Assembly (NCBI GenBank): GCA_021292165.1
Contig: CM037879.1
Location: forward strand, 266,843,160-266,907,159
Direction: 5' to 3'
DNA from: Shinisaurus crocodilurus
Taxonomy: Eukaryota; Chordata; Lepidosauria; Squamata; Shinisauridae
Length of the DNA: 64,000 nt
The notes beneath the pieces were generated by a model that saw only the letters and a program-made list of their open reading frames with translations, searched no databases and had not been told where the DNA came from. A program made the position numbers and the translations under genes. How positions within the stretch are numbered: position 1 is the first letter of the stretch; each line of letters begins with the position of its first letter. Below are positions 43,201-47,650 of the stretch, piece by piece.

Positions 43201-44144
43201 AGCTAAGATATACATCATAGTTACTGGGCCTTGAAGCTGACAGTCAAGCACAACAATATTGCTAGGCTAATTGGCAGGGTGAGGGTTCTCATCGTAGCCG
43301 ACCATTGGGGCCGGTGCACCTGGAATGTTGGTTCCCAGCATAGTAGGCCCAAACACTGATAAGCACCGCTCGCTTCCCATGCCAAGAACCAATTAAAGCT
43401 TGCCCGAGTCCTTTTGGCCCATCTCTTGCTCTCATGAGGGGGGCTGTATCGAAGTAGCAGGCAGTCAGCTCAAGCAAGACAGACAGGAAATGCTCTCAGA
43501 GGCCTAACATGGCTGCTCCCCAGTCAAGGGCCTAGCATGAATATGCTCAGGCCTGACACAGAGGCCAAGAAAATGTAGAGTTTACAACGCAGAGGGGCCA
43601 CACGTGCCTTTCTCCACAGAAAAACAATGCACAGGTTGGAGAGGACAGAAGGCTGTCTGCTAACTTCCCCTACCTCCCAGCCTAATATACCTAATCTCTT
43701 CCCATCAAAGGCAGGCCTATGACTAGTGTATGCATGCTAGTTCTAGCTGCTAGGAGAATCCTGCAGCTCCATGTTTTGCATGCGTTCATTAGCTCTGGGC
43801 TGCTTTTGGAAAGGGTATGAAAGGTCCATCGGTCCCTCCACTTCCTTGCTGCATCTGTTTTCCTACACTTTATCGTACTCTGCCATTGGTGGCATTCTTG
43901 GTCTTGGGGGAAATGTTCCCTGGTCTCCTTTGTAATCCATGGGGCCTTATTGTTAATCGCATCTCCGCTCTTTCTCAGGGAGTTGAGAGCAGCCCGTCTC
44001 GCCCAGACCTTCAGAAGGGACCTGTCTTTGGAATGTGCCCGGCCTCGAGAATCTGGATTCAGTACAAAGCATCAGAACAGAAAGAAACACTTGGTGGGAG
44101 GCAAAAATGCCCGGTCATTTAGCTTTACTTCTGGTGGCTTTTGA
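11056..44144 (+). CDS. WEE2: WEE2 (Wee1-like protein kinase 2), complete coding region, 11 exons
   Basis: Oocyte-type Wee kinase that phosphorylates CDK1 on its inhibitory tyrosine to keep meiotic prophase arrest. Coding exons: 11056-11412, 19517-19719, 20481-20532, 28878-29050, 33418-33539, 35098-35244, 37218-37319, 39678-39763, 41396-41566, 41873-42015, 43979-44144. All have AG/GT borders with matching phases and join to 573 codons plus stop (human protein 567). Residues 1-204 are the regulatory N-terminus with [10 protein letters not shown]. The kinase domain spans about 217-490: P-loop GVGEFGSV at 228-235, Lys250, helix-C Glu268, catalytic loop HMDIKPSN at 346-353 with Asp348, and the Wee-type DLG (387-389) in place of DFG. 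The basic C-tail has [17 protein letters not shown]. The neighbours DENND11 and SSBP1 support orthology. The frame is intact, so the gene is likely functional. Confidence 0.96.
11782..12083. mobile_element. Possible hAT-type element
   Basis: It starts CAGGGGTGGACAACATG and ends with the approximate inverse AAGTTGCCCACTCC. The interior has an inverted TCTAGCTTG/CAAGCTAGA pair near 11907-11932. Similar ends occur in family-2 variants. The target duplication was not confirmed. Confidence 0.4.
12598..12778 (-). mobile_element. tRNA-SINE (family A)
   Basis: Nearly full-length reverse copy, from AGGAAGCTGCCTTATGCTG to the tRNA-like head GGACCTTTGCATGCAAAGC. A short fragment of the same 3' end lies at 12533-12560. 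Confidence 0.75.
12784..12860 (-). pseudogene. 5S rRNA-derived fragment
   Basis: It reads on the plus strand GGTATTCCAAGGCGGTCACC, then CATCCAAGTACTAGCCAGG, then CCCGACCCTGTTAAGC. This is the reverse complement of the 3' half of vertebrate 5S rRNA with several changes. It lies between two tRNA-SINE copies. The internal promoter region is incomplete, so it is a pseudogene or SINE head and not an active 5S gene. Confidence 0.75.
12868..13047 (-). mobile_element. tRNA-SINE (family A)
   Basis: Second reverse copy, with CAGACCATTGGTCCATCTAG and the tRNA-like GGGGATTGAACCTGGGACC. It directly follows the 5S fragment. Confidence 0.7.
13322..13389 (+). mobile_element. Half copy of palindromic MITE (family P)
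   Basis: The left half (TAGGGTACAGTCCTATGCATG to CCCCAGCC) stops at the palindrome centre, where SINE family B begins. Confidence 0.6.
13390..13568 (+). mobile_element. tRNA-derived SINE (family B), 5'-truncated
   Basis: It has the B-box-like GGTTCTAGTCCCC, then CCATGAAACTCACTGGGTGA, then CCTCACAGGGTTGTTGTGAG, and an A/T-rich tail (AATAAGTAAATAAATA). Family B copies are also at 14797-15025, 22882-23085, 46490-46620, 55209-55440 and 61632-61877. Confidence 0.75.
14071..14403 (+). mobile_element. CR1-like LINE 3' end, split by a 5S-headed SINE
   Basis: The left part (14071-14125) ends GACATGGGCAGGAG. The sequence continues after the SINE at about 14284 with GGGTGCTGTCGCACTC and ends GGCTCTTCTTAT. 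An uninterrupted version is at about 26260-26435. Confidence 0.65.
14126..14270 (-). mobile_element. 5S-rRNA-headed SINE with CR1 tail (family C)
   Basis: On the minus strand the 5S-like head (GCTAAGCAGGGTCAGGCCTG) runs into GGGGGTTGGACTTGATGGCC and a TCTATGATCTATGA tail shared with CR1. It is inserted in the CR1-like 3' end. See the copy at 56263-56420 for the plus orientation. Confidence 0.7.
14797..15025 (+). mobile_element. tRNA-derived SINE (family B)
   Basis: The head has CCCGGGTTTGAATCTCC, the body CCTCACAGGGTTGTTGCAGG and the tail GAAATAAATGAA. It is diverged. Confidence 0.65.
15159..15256. mobile_element. hAT-type MITE (family 2)
   Basis: CAGCCTTCCCCAACG start and GGTTGGGGAAGGCT end, with a GGGACTTGTAGTCCAACCC core. 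The flanks are TA-rich, so the 8-bp duplication is ambiguous. Confidence 0.7.
15703..15838. mobile_element. hAT-type MITE (family 2 variant)
   Basis: CAGGGGTGGGCAACTTGTGG start and CATCCCTG end. It is flanked by GCTTAGTG (15695-15702) and GATTAGTG (15839-15846), 7 of 8 bases matching. Confidence 0.85.
16380..16960. repeat. CpG-rich foldback block, left part
   Basis: Extremely GC/CpG-rich sequence inside WEE2 intron 1. It holds two consecutive hairpins: about 16522-16573 (AGGGTCCCATCGCGTCACTT and its near inverse) and about 16574-16657 (GCGCTCTGTTTT and GGAACCATGGCAACAGGGCT arms). The motif TCGCGTCACTTCCG recurs at 18512-18526. A GGTGGGGGGTCCTCCGGC unit is repeated in tandem near 16741-16785. 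No coding potential is recognised. It is probably a mobile element. Confidence 0.6.
16996..17416 (-). mobile_element. Probable solo LTR
   Basis: On the minus strand it has a TATAAAAACT box near 17310-17319 and AATAAA near 17019-17024. The ends are TG...CA (plus TGTTTCAAATAA to AACACA). Flanks CAGAC and CAGAT give a 4-of-5 duplication, so the boundaries are tentative. Confidence 0.5.
17986..18103. mobile_element. hAT-type MITE (family 5) nested in an LTR
   Basis: CAGGGCTTTTTCC start and AAAAAAAGCACTG end, flanked by a perfect 8-bp duplication GAGGTGAC (17978-17985 and 18104-18111). The second copy is at 57678-57823. Confidence 0.9.
18235..18260 (+). repeat. (TG)n microsatellite within the LTR
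   Basis: It is the expanded form of the CA-repeat present near the 5' end of all three copies of this LTR family. Confidence 0.9.
18295..18640. repeat. CpG-rich foldback block, right part
   Basis: It carries the same ACTTCCGG / GGGTCCCGTCGCG motifs as 16380-16960. It also has an inverted pair GGGACCCTGCGCAGG (about 18454) and CCTGCGCAGGGTCCC (about 18497). It may be the other side of one element interrupted by the LTRs between. Confidence 0.55.
18735..19190 (+). mobile_element. L2-like LINE 3' end
   Basis: The translated end of a LINE reverse-transcriptase ORF is visible: [13 protein letters not shown], then [20 protein letters not shown]. An A/T-rich 3' UTR follows. It is frame-broken and truncated. 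A similar tail is at 35735-36085. Confidence 0.65.
19192..19332. mobile_element. Palindromic MITE (family P), near-perfect
   Basis: The arms meet around CCCCAGCCAGCATGGCTGACTG. It is bounded by TAAAGGCGCAATCC and GAATTGTGCCCTAA. It is inserted in the L2-like tail. Confidence 0.8.
19517..19719 (+). CDS. WEE2: WEE2 coding exon 2
   Basis: Acceptor TTTTGCTCCAG, donor AAGAT|GTGAGT, phase 0 to 2. It contains [18 protein letters not shown] and the conserved [14 protein letters not shown]. Confidence 0.95.
19980..20008 (+). repeat. (AC)n microsatellite in WEE2 intron 2
   Basis: The rest of the 761-bp intron 2 (19720-20480) shows a C homopolymer at about 20177-20191 and nothing else recognised. Confidence 0.9.
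20481..20532 (+). CDS. WEE2: WEE2 coding exon 3 (52-bp small exon)
   Basis: Acceptor TTCGTTTTAG, donor CCAAG|GTGAGT. It encodes [18 protein letters not shown], with the split codon restored from exon 2. GLPAK aligns with the human exon before the kinase domain. It is too short to appear as an ORF. Confidence 0.9.
21640..22060. repeat. LINE tail (minus) followed by dispersed TTACTT-type repeats
   Basis: CTAAACCACCCAATTGCC starts a reverse L2-like tail (to about 21770). Then come AGTAAGTTCCATTGAATTTAG and CTCAGAAGTCCCACCTTAC type segments of the unclassified repeat clustered at 8110-8970. Confidence 0.5.
22068..22392. mobile_element. Inverted-repeat DNA element (ACTGGGTTCAG ends)
   Basis: The ends are ACTGGGTTCAGGCAACACG and the inverse GTGTTGTCTGAACCCAGT, with an internal inverted TGGGTTGTTG/CAACAACCTG structure. 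A close second copy lies at 37874-38181. The target duplication was not resolved, so the superfamily is unknown. Confidence 0.75.
22786..22890 (+). repeat. (ATT)n microsatellite
   Basis: Imperfect ATT/TTA run at the tail of a reverse SINE. It produces artefactual tyrosine- or leucine-repeat frames. Confidence 0.95.
22882..23085 (-). mobile_element. tRNA-derived SINE (family B)
   Basis: Reverse copy: CCTCACAACAACCCTGTGAGG, then the tRNA-like head GAACCCAGCTCTCCTGAATC. The ATT microsatellite grew from its A-rich tail. Confidence 0.8.
24130..24420 (-). mobile_element. hAT-type element (family 3)
   Basis: It contains the family-3 blocks in reverse: GGCATTTCAACCTT, GGGGTGGAGCCAGGGAAG and TTCTGGAGGGCCGAATTTG. 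Ends are approximate. Confidence 0.55.
24470..24492 (+). repeat. (TG)n microsatellite
   Basis: GTGTGT run followed by GCGCGTGCG. Confidence 0.85.
25902..25998. repeat. Perfect 33-bp palindrome arms around a GAT microsatellite
   Basis: The arms 25902-25934 and 25966-25998 are exact reverse complements (GTCCTTGCTGTGGACTTCCC at the left). The centre is a 31-bp (GAT)n run. I recognise no repeat family for the arms. Confidence 0.95.
26100..26440 (+). mobile_element. CR1-like LINE 3' end
   Basis: It encodes a broken LINE C-terminus ([12 protein letters not shown]), then the 3' UTR with CAGTTGCTGGGGAACATGGG and GATCCAGCACGGCTGCTC. It is the longest copy of this tail in the window. Confidence 0.65.
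26476..26600 (-). mobile_element. tRNA-SINE (family A), diverged
   Basis: AAAGCTACCTTATACCCAGTC at the 3' end, then CTTGGCAGCAATCCTCAAGG. Truncated before the tRNA head. Confidence 0.5.
26885..27029. mobile_element. Palindromic MITE (family P)
   Basis: CTAAGAGCTCAATCCTATGC start and GGATCGTGCCCTAA end, with foldback about GCCACCATGGCTGGC. Confidence 0.8.
27060..27155 (-). mobile_element. tRNA-SINE (family A) head fragment
   Basis: GGGATTGAAACTGGGACCTTC with the adjoining box-A region on the reverse strand. The body is missing. Confidence 0.5.
27251..27382. mobile_element. hAT-type MITE (family 2 variant)
   Basis: GAGCAACTTATGGCCCTCTAG start and CAAGTTGCCCATCCCC end with a TCTACAACTCCCATCAGCCC core. 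Confidence 0.65.
27540..27660. mobile_element. hAT-type MITE (family 2)
   Basis: GGGGTAGGCAACCTGTTGCC start, GACTACAACTCCCATAATTCC core, CATCTGGAGGGCACC right arm. Confidence 0.65.
28265..28370 (+). mobile_element. L2-like LINE 3' tail with (AAC)n end
   Basis: TTGTTGTGAACCGCCTAGAG, then GAAATGAAATAACAACAAC. Confidence 0.55.
28371..28535. mobile_element. SINE-A fragment joined to hAT-type family 3 fragment
   Basis: GAGTCTGACCATTGTTCCATC (SINE A, minus) stops at about 28424. The family-3 right half follows, ending CTGAAAGAGGTTCCCCACCC. Confidence 0.5.
28878..29050 (+). CDS. WEE2: WEE2 coding exon 4 (P-loop and catalytic lysine)
   Basis: Acceptor TATCCCCTGCAG, donor GATGA|GTAAGC, phase 0 to 2. 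It encodes the kinase start, [20 protein letters not shown], and AIK with Lys250. Confidence 0.97.
29575..30240 (-). mobile_element. L2-like LINE tail pieces with AT/TG/CA microsatellites between
   Basis: CCTGCCTTTCTCCCAACACTG (29580) and GCCTCCGGAAGCTTTCCAGG (about 30100) are reverse LINE pieces. (TA)n lies at about 29694-29720 and a compound TG-TA-CA repeat at about 29960-30012. Confidence 0.5.
30753..31090 (+). mobile_element. hAT-type element (family 3)
   Basis: It starts in CACAGGTGTGGGGGCAAAT, includes CACCCATCGTTTGGTGGTTT and GCCCACCACTGGAATGCGG, and ends CTGAAAGAGGTTCAACACCC. Closely related copies are at 36928-37115, 54568-54870 and 58880-59730. Confidence 0.65.
31101..31242. mobile_element. 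hAT-type foldback MITE (family 1)
   Basis: A 142-bp near-perfect palindrome starting CAGTGTTCTCCAACC, with a perfect 8-bp duplication GCTTAAAC (31093-31100 and 31243-31250). It abuts the family-3 element. Confidence 0.95.
31333..31362 (+). repeat. (GAT)n microsatellite
   Basis: ATGATG run at the tail of a reverse LINE fragment (31363-31470, TTTCTATACCACCCAATAGC). Confidence 0.9.
31520..32852 (+). mobile_element. CR1 LINE, 5'-truncated, ORF2 frame open to its stop
   Basis: The reading frame is open to the stop at 32765-32767 and carries the C-terminal part of a CR1 reverse transcriptase. Palm motif A reads [14 protein letters not shown], motif [21 protein letters not shown] and the catalytic motif FADDTKLGG, then [20 protein letters not shown]. 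The 3' UTR has GCAGGGGGTTGGACTCGATG and ends in ATTCTATGATTCTATGA, the usual CR1 tail. The endonuclease and N-terminal RT are missing, so it cannot move by itself. The open frame over more than 1200 bases suggests a fairly recent insertion. An older CR1 copy is at 36320-36705. Confidence 0.92.
32870..33041 (+). mobile_element. 5S-rRNA-headed SINE with CR1 tail (family C)
   Basis: The 5S-like GAAGCTAAGCAGGGTCAG, then GCTTGGATGGGTGACTGCC, is joined to the tail CCTGCATTGAGCAGGGGGTT and ends ATTCTATGATTCTATGA. The tail matches the 3' end of the CR1 element directly upstream. Confidence 0.8.
33364..33415 (+). repeat. (TC)n microsatellite serving as WEE2 exon 5 polypyrimidine tract
   Basis: The CTCTCT run is followed by CCCCCCAG, with the AG acceptor at 33416-33417 directly before exon 5. 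Confidence 0.95.
33418..33539 (+). CDS. WEE2: WEE2 coding exon 5 (helix C)
   Basis: Acceptor CCCCCCAG, donor CAATG|GTAAGG, phase 2 to 1. It encodes [20 protein letters not shown], with helix-C Glu268, and [17 protein letters not shown]. It is very close to the vertebrate consensus. Confidence 0.96.
33630..33983 (-). mobile_element. hAT-type element (family 4), joined to a family-1 fragment
   Basis: Reverse copy of the element at 61097-61545: GGTGTCTCCATCATGGCACC at one end and GACCATGGCAGCCATTTTATG near the other. Beyond 33985 it runs into half of a family-1 palindrome (GGCCAAAAACATCTGGGGAC to AACACTG, 33986-34022). Confidence 0.7.
34226..34731 (+). repeat. Two (AC)n microsatellites in WEE2 intron 5
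   Basis: Runs at 34226-34255 and 34707-34731. The surrounding 34030-35090 is AT-rich and otherwise unrecognised. Confidence 0.85.
35098..35244 (+). CDS. WEE2: WEE2 coding exon 6 (catalytic loop)
   Basis: Acceptor GTTTTCCACAG, donor AACCCA|GTAAGC, phase 1 to 1. It encodes [18 protein letters not shown] and [18 protein letters not shown] with catalytic Asp348. Confidence 0.97.
35285..35665 (+). mobile_element. tRNA-SINE (family A) split by a family-C SINE
   Basis: The left part is 35285-35373 (tRNA-like head GCAGGGGTAGAGCACCTGC, GGTTCAATCCCTGGCAT). The right part resumes at about 35549 with ATCTCCAGGCAGGGCTGG and ends GGCAGCTTCCTATGTTC. The host SINE reads continuously when the insert is removed. 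Confidence 0.8.
35374..35548 (-). mobile_element. 5S-headed SINE with CR1 tail (family C), nested
   Basis: Reverse copy: CR1-like CATAGATCATAGAGTTGGAA at the left, 5S-like CCATCCAAGTAATAACCAGG, then GCTCAGACAAGCTGAGCCAG at the right end. Confidence 0.8.
35735..36085 (+). mobile_element. L2-like LINE 3' end
   Basis: Broken LINE frame ([20 protein letters not shown], then SLFQEAFFG) followed by an A/T-rich 3' UTR and an AAATAAATAAATA tail. Confidence 0.7.
36320..36705 (+). mobile_element. Old CR1 LINE 3' fragment
   Basis: It aligns by eye with 32430-32850 of the intact-frame CR1: GAAGAAAGGCTGAAGAAACAG, TTTAGCCTGGAGAAGAGAC, TCCAACTTCATGTTTCTATGA. It is much more diverged, with frame breaks. 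Confidence 0.75.
36928..37115 (+). mobile_element. hAT-type element (family 3), short form
   Basis: GGTGTGGGGAGCCTCAGGCC start and GCTGAAAGAAGTCCCCCTCAC end. Confidence 0.65.
37218..37319 (+). CDS. WEE2: WEE2 coding exon 7
   Basis: Acceptor TCTTGATTGCAG, donor AATTG|GTGTGT, phase 1 to 1. It encodes [20 protein letters not shown] and VVYKI. The acidic loop is shorter than in human WEE2. Confidence 0.95.
37874..38181. mobile_element. Inverted-repeat DNA element (ACTGGGTTCAG ends)
   Basis: Close copy of 22068-22392. It starts ACTGGGTTCAGACAACAC and ends GTGTTGTCTGAACCCAGT. Confidence 0.8.
38691..38890 (+). mobile_element. tRNA-SINE (family A)
   Basis: Plus copy: GAAACAGCTCAGTGGAAGAG head, GGTTCAATCCCTGGTATC B-box, GAGACCCTGGAGAAACACTG body. 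Confidence 0.7.
39678..39763 (+). CDS. WEE2: WEE2 coding exon 8 (DLG activation segment)
   Basis: Acceptor CTCTCTATCAG, donor AAGAG|GTAAAA, phase 1 to 0. It encodes [18 protein letters not shown] and [12 protein letters not shown] in place of DFG is the Wee-family hallmark. Confidence 0.96.
40080..40190. mobile_element. hAT-type MITE (family 2 variant)
   Basis: CAGGGGTTGGGAACCTATGG start and GATTCCCCACCCCTG end. Confidence 0.65.
40263..40840 (-). mobile_element. LINE 3' region (CR1/L2 type), split by a family-C SINE
   Basis: A (GATT)n run (40267-40294) leads into reverse LINE sequence: AATCGCCCATCTAGCTGGTA, then GAGTGTTCCACAGTTTGGGG and CTTAGTCCCCTCCAGCCTGG. A family-C SINE piece sits at about 40393-40495 (CATAGATCATAGAGTTGGAA). 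Confidence 0.6.
41098..41236. mobile_element. Palindromic MITE (family P)
   Basis: TAAGGGTGCAATCCTATGC start and GGATTGTGCCTTA end. A half copy of family 2 follows at 41239-41300. Confidence 0.85.
41396..41566 (+). CDS. WEE2: WEE2 coding exon 9
   Basis: Acceptor TTTTCCTCCATAG, donor TTGAG|GTGAGC, phase 0 to 0. It encodes [20 protein letters not shown] and [18 protein letters not shown], the kinase C-lobe. Confidence 0.96.
41608..41820. mobile_element. Inverted-repeat element filling WEE2 intron 9
   Basis: The arms are about 44 bp (CCAGGCGAGGCTGGTGACTCC at the left and its near inverse at 41778-41820). CATTT flanks both sides. It makes up about 70% of the 306-bp intron between exons 9 and 10. 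Confidence 0.8.
41873..42015 (+). CDS. WEE2: WEE2 coding exon 10
   Basis: Acceptor CTTTACCTCAG, donor GAAAG|GTAATG, phase 0 to 2. It encodes [20 protein letters not shown], the end of the kinase fold, and [16 protein letters not shown]. Confidence 0.96.
42367..42620 (+). mobile_element. hAT-type element (family 4), deleted copy
   Basis: CAGGGGTCTCCAACC start, GGTCAATGGGCACATTGGAA, then the AACTGGTGAGACTAAAAG block shared with 61097-61545. A family-1 MITE is inserted at its right side. Confidence 0.65.
42628..42763. mobile_element. hAT-type foldback MITE (family 1)
   Basis: CAGGGCTCACCAACC start, flanked by CTCCAGAG (42620-42627) and CTCTAGAG (42764-42771), 7 of 8 matching. Confidence 0.9.
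42895..43557 (-). mobile_element. Probable solo LTR
   Basis: On the minus strand it starts TGTCAGGCCTGAGC, has a TATAAGCAG box near 43172, AATAAAGCTGGCTC near 42957-42973, and ends CAGCCCTGACA. I found no clear 5-bp duplication. Confidence 0.6.
43979..44144 (+). CDS. WEE2: WEE2 coding exon 11 (C-terminus and stop)
   Basis: Acceptor GCTCTTTCTCAG, phase 2 in. It encodes [18 protein letters not shown], then [20 protein letters not shown] and TGA at 44142-44144. The LVGGK-ARS-SFTSG ending is shared with human WEE2. Confidence 0.96.
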
Positions 44145-44455
44145 GAACCAGGCTGTTCAAGTTATGGAAGACACATCCCAGAGCAAAGAGTGCCCATTCA
44201 AAATAAGAGATCATAATTTTCTTTACCTATTGCACCATGACTACAAGTGACACAGTGCTGAATCTTGATTGGTATGAGATCATTGCTGTCCATTACGTTA
44301 CGACGACATATCTCTTGTTAGACCAGACTGTCCCTCTCTTTTGTCCTCTGGACTTTGACGGCCATAGCTAGTACTGCTGTGCACCATTAAACCTGGAGTT
44401 CATAGGCAGAAGAGCCTCATGGCAACAATGTTCAACATGATCTCTCTTTCAACCA

Positions 44456-44592
44456 GGGTTGGGCAACTTGTGGCCCGCCAGATGTTTTGCCCTACAATTC
44501 CTATCATCTTTCACCATGGGTTATGCTGGCTAGGCCTGATGGGAACTGTAGGTCGAAACATCTGGAGAGCCACAAGTTGCCCACCTTTGCTT
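44456..44592. mobile_element. hAT-type MITE (family 2 variant) in the WEE2 3' UTR
   Basis: CAGGGTTGGGCAACTTGTGG start and CACAAGTTGCCCACC end. In an mRNA it would form a long hairpin. Confidence 0.75.
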
Positions 44593-45213
44593 TAAACTAA
44601 CAAGTCTGTTTTCTCTCCTGGATTCTCAGAAGAGCGTATAACTTTATTTCCTTTCTCTAGCTTTTACACTGGCCTATGTTAAGGACCTCTGTGTTCATCA
44701 CTAAAAAAAAAGTTGGAAATGGCCACTTGATGAATATTTCAAAGGAATACCTCTTAGGCAGCAGATGGCTTGTTCTTCTTGCAATTGGAGAAAGGGCCAT
44801 ATGAGGCTTTGCCATCATTCTAAACTTTAAGTCCTGCCTAAAGAGCCGGAGAAAGTAACCAGAGCAAAATATATTTAATGTAACAGTCCTAACTAATAGG
44901 ATCCTTTTGAGTAGTTTTGTTGCCCATAGGTGTTTATAAAAACATAACCTGATTTGGAAACAGGTTATCTCTTTGTTTCCATATGCAACAGCTGGCAAGA
45001 AATAGCCTGGTCTTGATGGCTGTGCTTTTCTTTGTCCAGAATAGAGCACCCACTTTATTCCTAATGTGGTGGTGGGTGGCTGACATTCAGACATGTAAAC
45101 GATCTGTCTTCTTGCAAGGGGGTGGGTGGGGTTTTAAGTGCACTGGAAGGGAGGTAGACATGCTTTTAGAAGGCCTCAATTTTCTGGGGACTACATTATG
45201 TAAAGTGTTATGT

Positions 45214-45510
45214 AATAAAATAAAGTACATCTTATGCCCCTGTCAAAGTGTTAACTTCTGATATTGTTTCGTGAACAAAACACACTGTTCTGTTTGACTA
45301 GCCCAGTCACAAAGACTTGACTGTTGGAGCAGTGTCTTTAGGGAGCTTCCAACATTTCCTTCATTATGTGTAAGTTCCCCCAAACTTTCCTGAATATGGT
45401 TTTATTCCTAGCTGCTGGACAGCACAAACGTTGTTAGCTGTTGGAACTATTCCTCCTTTTCGCTTTCTCTCTCTCACTATATTAAAAAAAGTGACAGCTG
45501 TGTGAATAAA
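45214..45510 (+). terminator. WEE2: Candidate WEE2 polyadenylation signals
   Basis: Overlapping AATAAA at 45214-45224 and a second AATAAA at 45505-45510, the latter followed by a TTGTTTATTT / GTGTATGTGTG downstream element. Confidence 0.55.
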
Positions 45511-45843
45511 GCTTTTAACCTTGTTTATTTAAAAGTGTATGTGTGGGGGAATTTCTTTGAGATCATGTAAGGGAAGAATGACAACAACAACAACAACTTT
45601 AGCCATGTCCACACATCTGTTGGGGCTGATTTGTAGCTGCATCTTTTAACTTGTGTAGTTGTGCCAGGCATTGGCCAACTTGTGTCTACTGGGAAGAGAA
45701 TGCCATTGGGTGCAGTGTTAGGGGTGCACAACGGTATTCAGCACTTCAGAGGGGCACATCATGATATTGGTGCTACAGTCATAGTAGGTACCAGCAAATC
45801 TGGGTGCCTATAAGAGCCAAAGGACATCCTGCTCAAGGAAGAG

Positions 45844-45909
45844 AAAAGGCGATAAAGTGTAGTGAAAATATGAGTTAAAAGGCGATAAAGTGTAGTGAAA
45901 ATATGAGTT
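45844..45909 (+). repeat. Exact tandem duplication of a 33-bp unit
   Basis: The unit beginning AAAAGGCGATAAAGTGTAGT occurs twice back to back without change. Confidence 0.9.
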
Positions 45910-46489
45910 AAAATGTTTTAATTGGTGTCCAATTAAAGGTGGCCAAGGGCCCTCAAAAACCTGGACCCGGCATTGATCTGCTGCCTGAGGCAGTCGCTTC
46001 ACTCTGCCTAATGGTAGGGCTGGCCCTGCTGATAACCAGCACTGAAATAGTTTGAATCTATCTGGCACTTAGCACTTGTACTAAATAAATATTCCTTGTG
46101 CTGATGGCTACGATGATGAGGTACACAACTCCACTGCTTCCCCCTTGCTGACAATATTCCTTCTTTAGTTTCTTTTTTATTTTATGCTAAATCTCAGTGG
46201 TGTGCATTTTTTCCCTGGTGCCAAACAGCAACTCGGTAAATTTGAAAAGAGAAGGGCTGTACTTGGGACATTTTAAATATACAAAAATACGTTCATACGT
46301 GGAACGCAATCACCAAATTTCTAACAGAGCGCTATAAGTCCATACACATTTTTTTTTTAAACCAACAACTAGGATGATTATAGAGATAAGAAAATTTAGA
46401 TATGCTTCTTAATCTCTGATAATTTCCAGGTTCTTATTCTAAAAATACTGATGCCTAAATCCTGATGGAATACCCTCTCCTGTGCAGTT

Positions 46490-46740
46490 TGGGAGGCAGA
46501 AAATGTGATATAACCTACCTCACAGGGTGGTTGAGGATAAAATGGAGGAGAACCTTGTAAGCTGCCTTGGGTTGCTTGCAAGAGGAAAAAAGGCAGGATA
46601 TAAATGTAATGTAATAATATAATGCCTCCTGAAAACACTTGTTTAAGCAAGCTTTCTCTGGCTTGTACTTAATCATGATGCTCCATTTTATTGTTTCTGT
46701 ATTGCTTTTATTGTTGCTGAAATTGTTTTTAATAGTGTAT
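46490..46740 (+). mobile_element. SINE-B 3' part followed by an L2-like tail
   Basis: ACCTCACAGGGTGGTTGAGG to AATGTAATGTAATAATA is SINE B. GCCTCCTGAAAACACTTG starts an L2-like tail that continues, between two LTRs, at 47615-47650 and 48289-48345. Confidence 0.6.
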
Positions 46741-46741
46741 T

Positions 46742-47609
46742 TGTGGAGAAAAGAGCCTCTGAGGGTTCCTACACACACACACTCACACGCCTGCACACAC
46801 ACACACCTCATGTGTGAACCGGCTAGAGGCTGGGGGGTGCATAGTTCCTCTGGATGGCACCTAGGTGTCTGCTAGGCCTTTTGGTATGCAAATGTGGTTC
46901 AAGCCCTGTAGTGATGAGTCACCTCTCCCCTGCCTGGCCAGGTGAAGTTCATCCTGATTGGCTAGAGGCAGCGGAGCTACAGAAAGGAGGAGGGGAGGGG
47001 GGAGAAAGATATATTGCCAAGGTGTGGCTTTTGTCTTGGGTCATCGTGTCGTTGCTGTGGATCATGGCAGCAAGCTACGTGGAGGTCCAAGCCTTCGGGC
47101 TGGCCTCAGGATCTGGCCCCAGGTGGCTCCTGGTGAAATTAGCTGAATGAGGGTCAGGCAAAGGCAAGCCTTGAGGAGGGCTACCCATCCTGGACCTTAG
47201 GGTGGGTGTGGTAGTCTCCTCGGGTGGCAAGGCTGTGCTGAAACCAACCCTGAAGAGAACCGGCCCCCAGGTAACTAGTGTGTGCCTGGGAGATAAAAGG
47301 AATCAGGTTTTGTTATTTTGTAGCTCTACTGTCTGTGTACCAAAGCGTCTCTCTATTTTGGCTACTTCCCTCATTTCCCAACTTTTGTTGTAATATGCTA
47401 CCTGAATAAACCACCTTAGTTTTTACCCCACATGGCGTTTGTGATTGCTCTGTTGGTTCAGCTCTAAATCCAGATTATAGTCAAGGCAAGTCCCTGGCAG
47501 AGATTCAAGTAGGATTGCAGTGCTCAGGCTGGCACCTTGAGATCTCTGGGGGTCTTTTGGGTAGGAAAGGGCAGGTTGTGGCGGGTCAGCCAGCCCCCCT
47601 TCCTTCACA
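46742..47609 (+). mobile_element. Solo LTR
   Basis: TGTGGAGAAAAG start and CCTTCACA end, with a perfect 5-bp duplication GTATT (46737-46741 and 47610-47614). It has (CA)n near the start, a TATA-like GATATATTG near 47008, and GAATAAACC near 47404. An extra segment at about 47070-47200 is absent from the sister copies. Confidence 0.88.
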
Positions 47610-47650
47610 GTATTTTAAGCTGATTGTATATATAAACTGCTTAGGGATTT

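Larger units (their letters stand above)
44145..45530 (+). other. WEE2: WEE2 3' untranslated region (inferred extent)
   Basis: AATAAA signals occur at 45214-45219 and 45219-45224, and again at 45505-45510. Either set could end the transcript. A family-2 MITE lies within it. No coding sequence is recognised. Confidence 0.6.
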
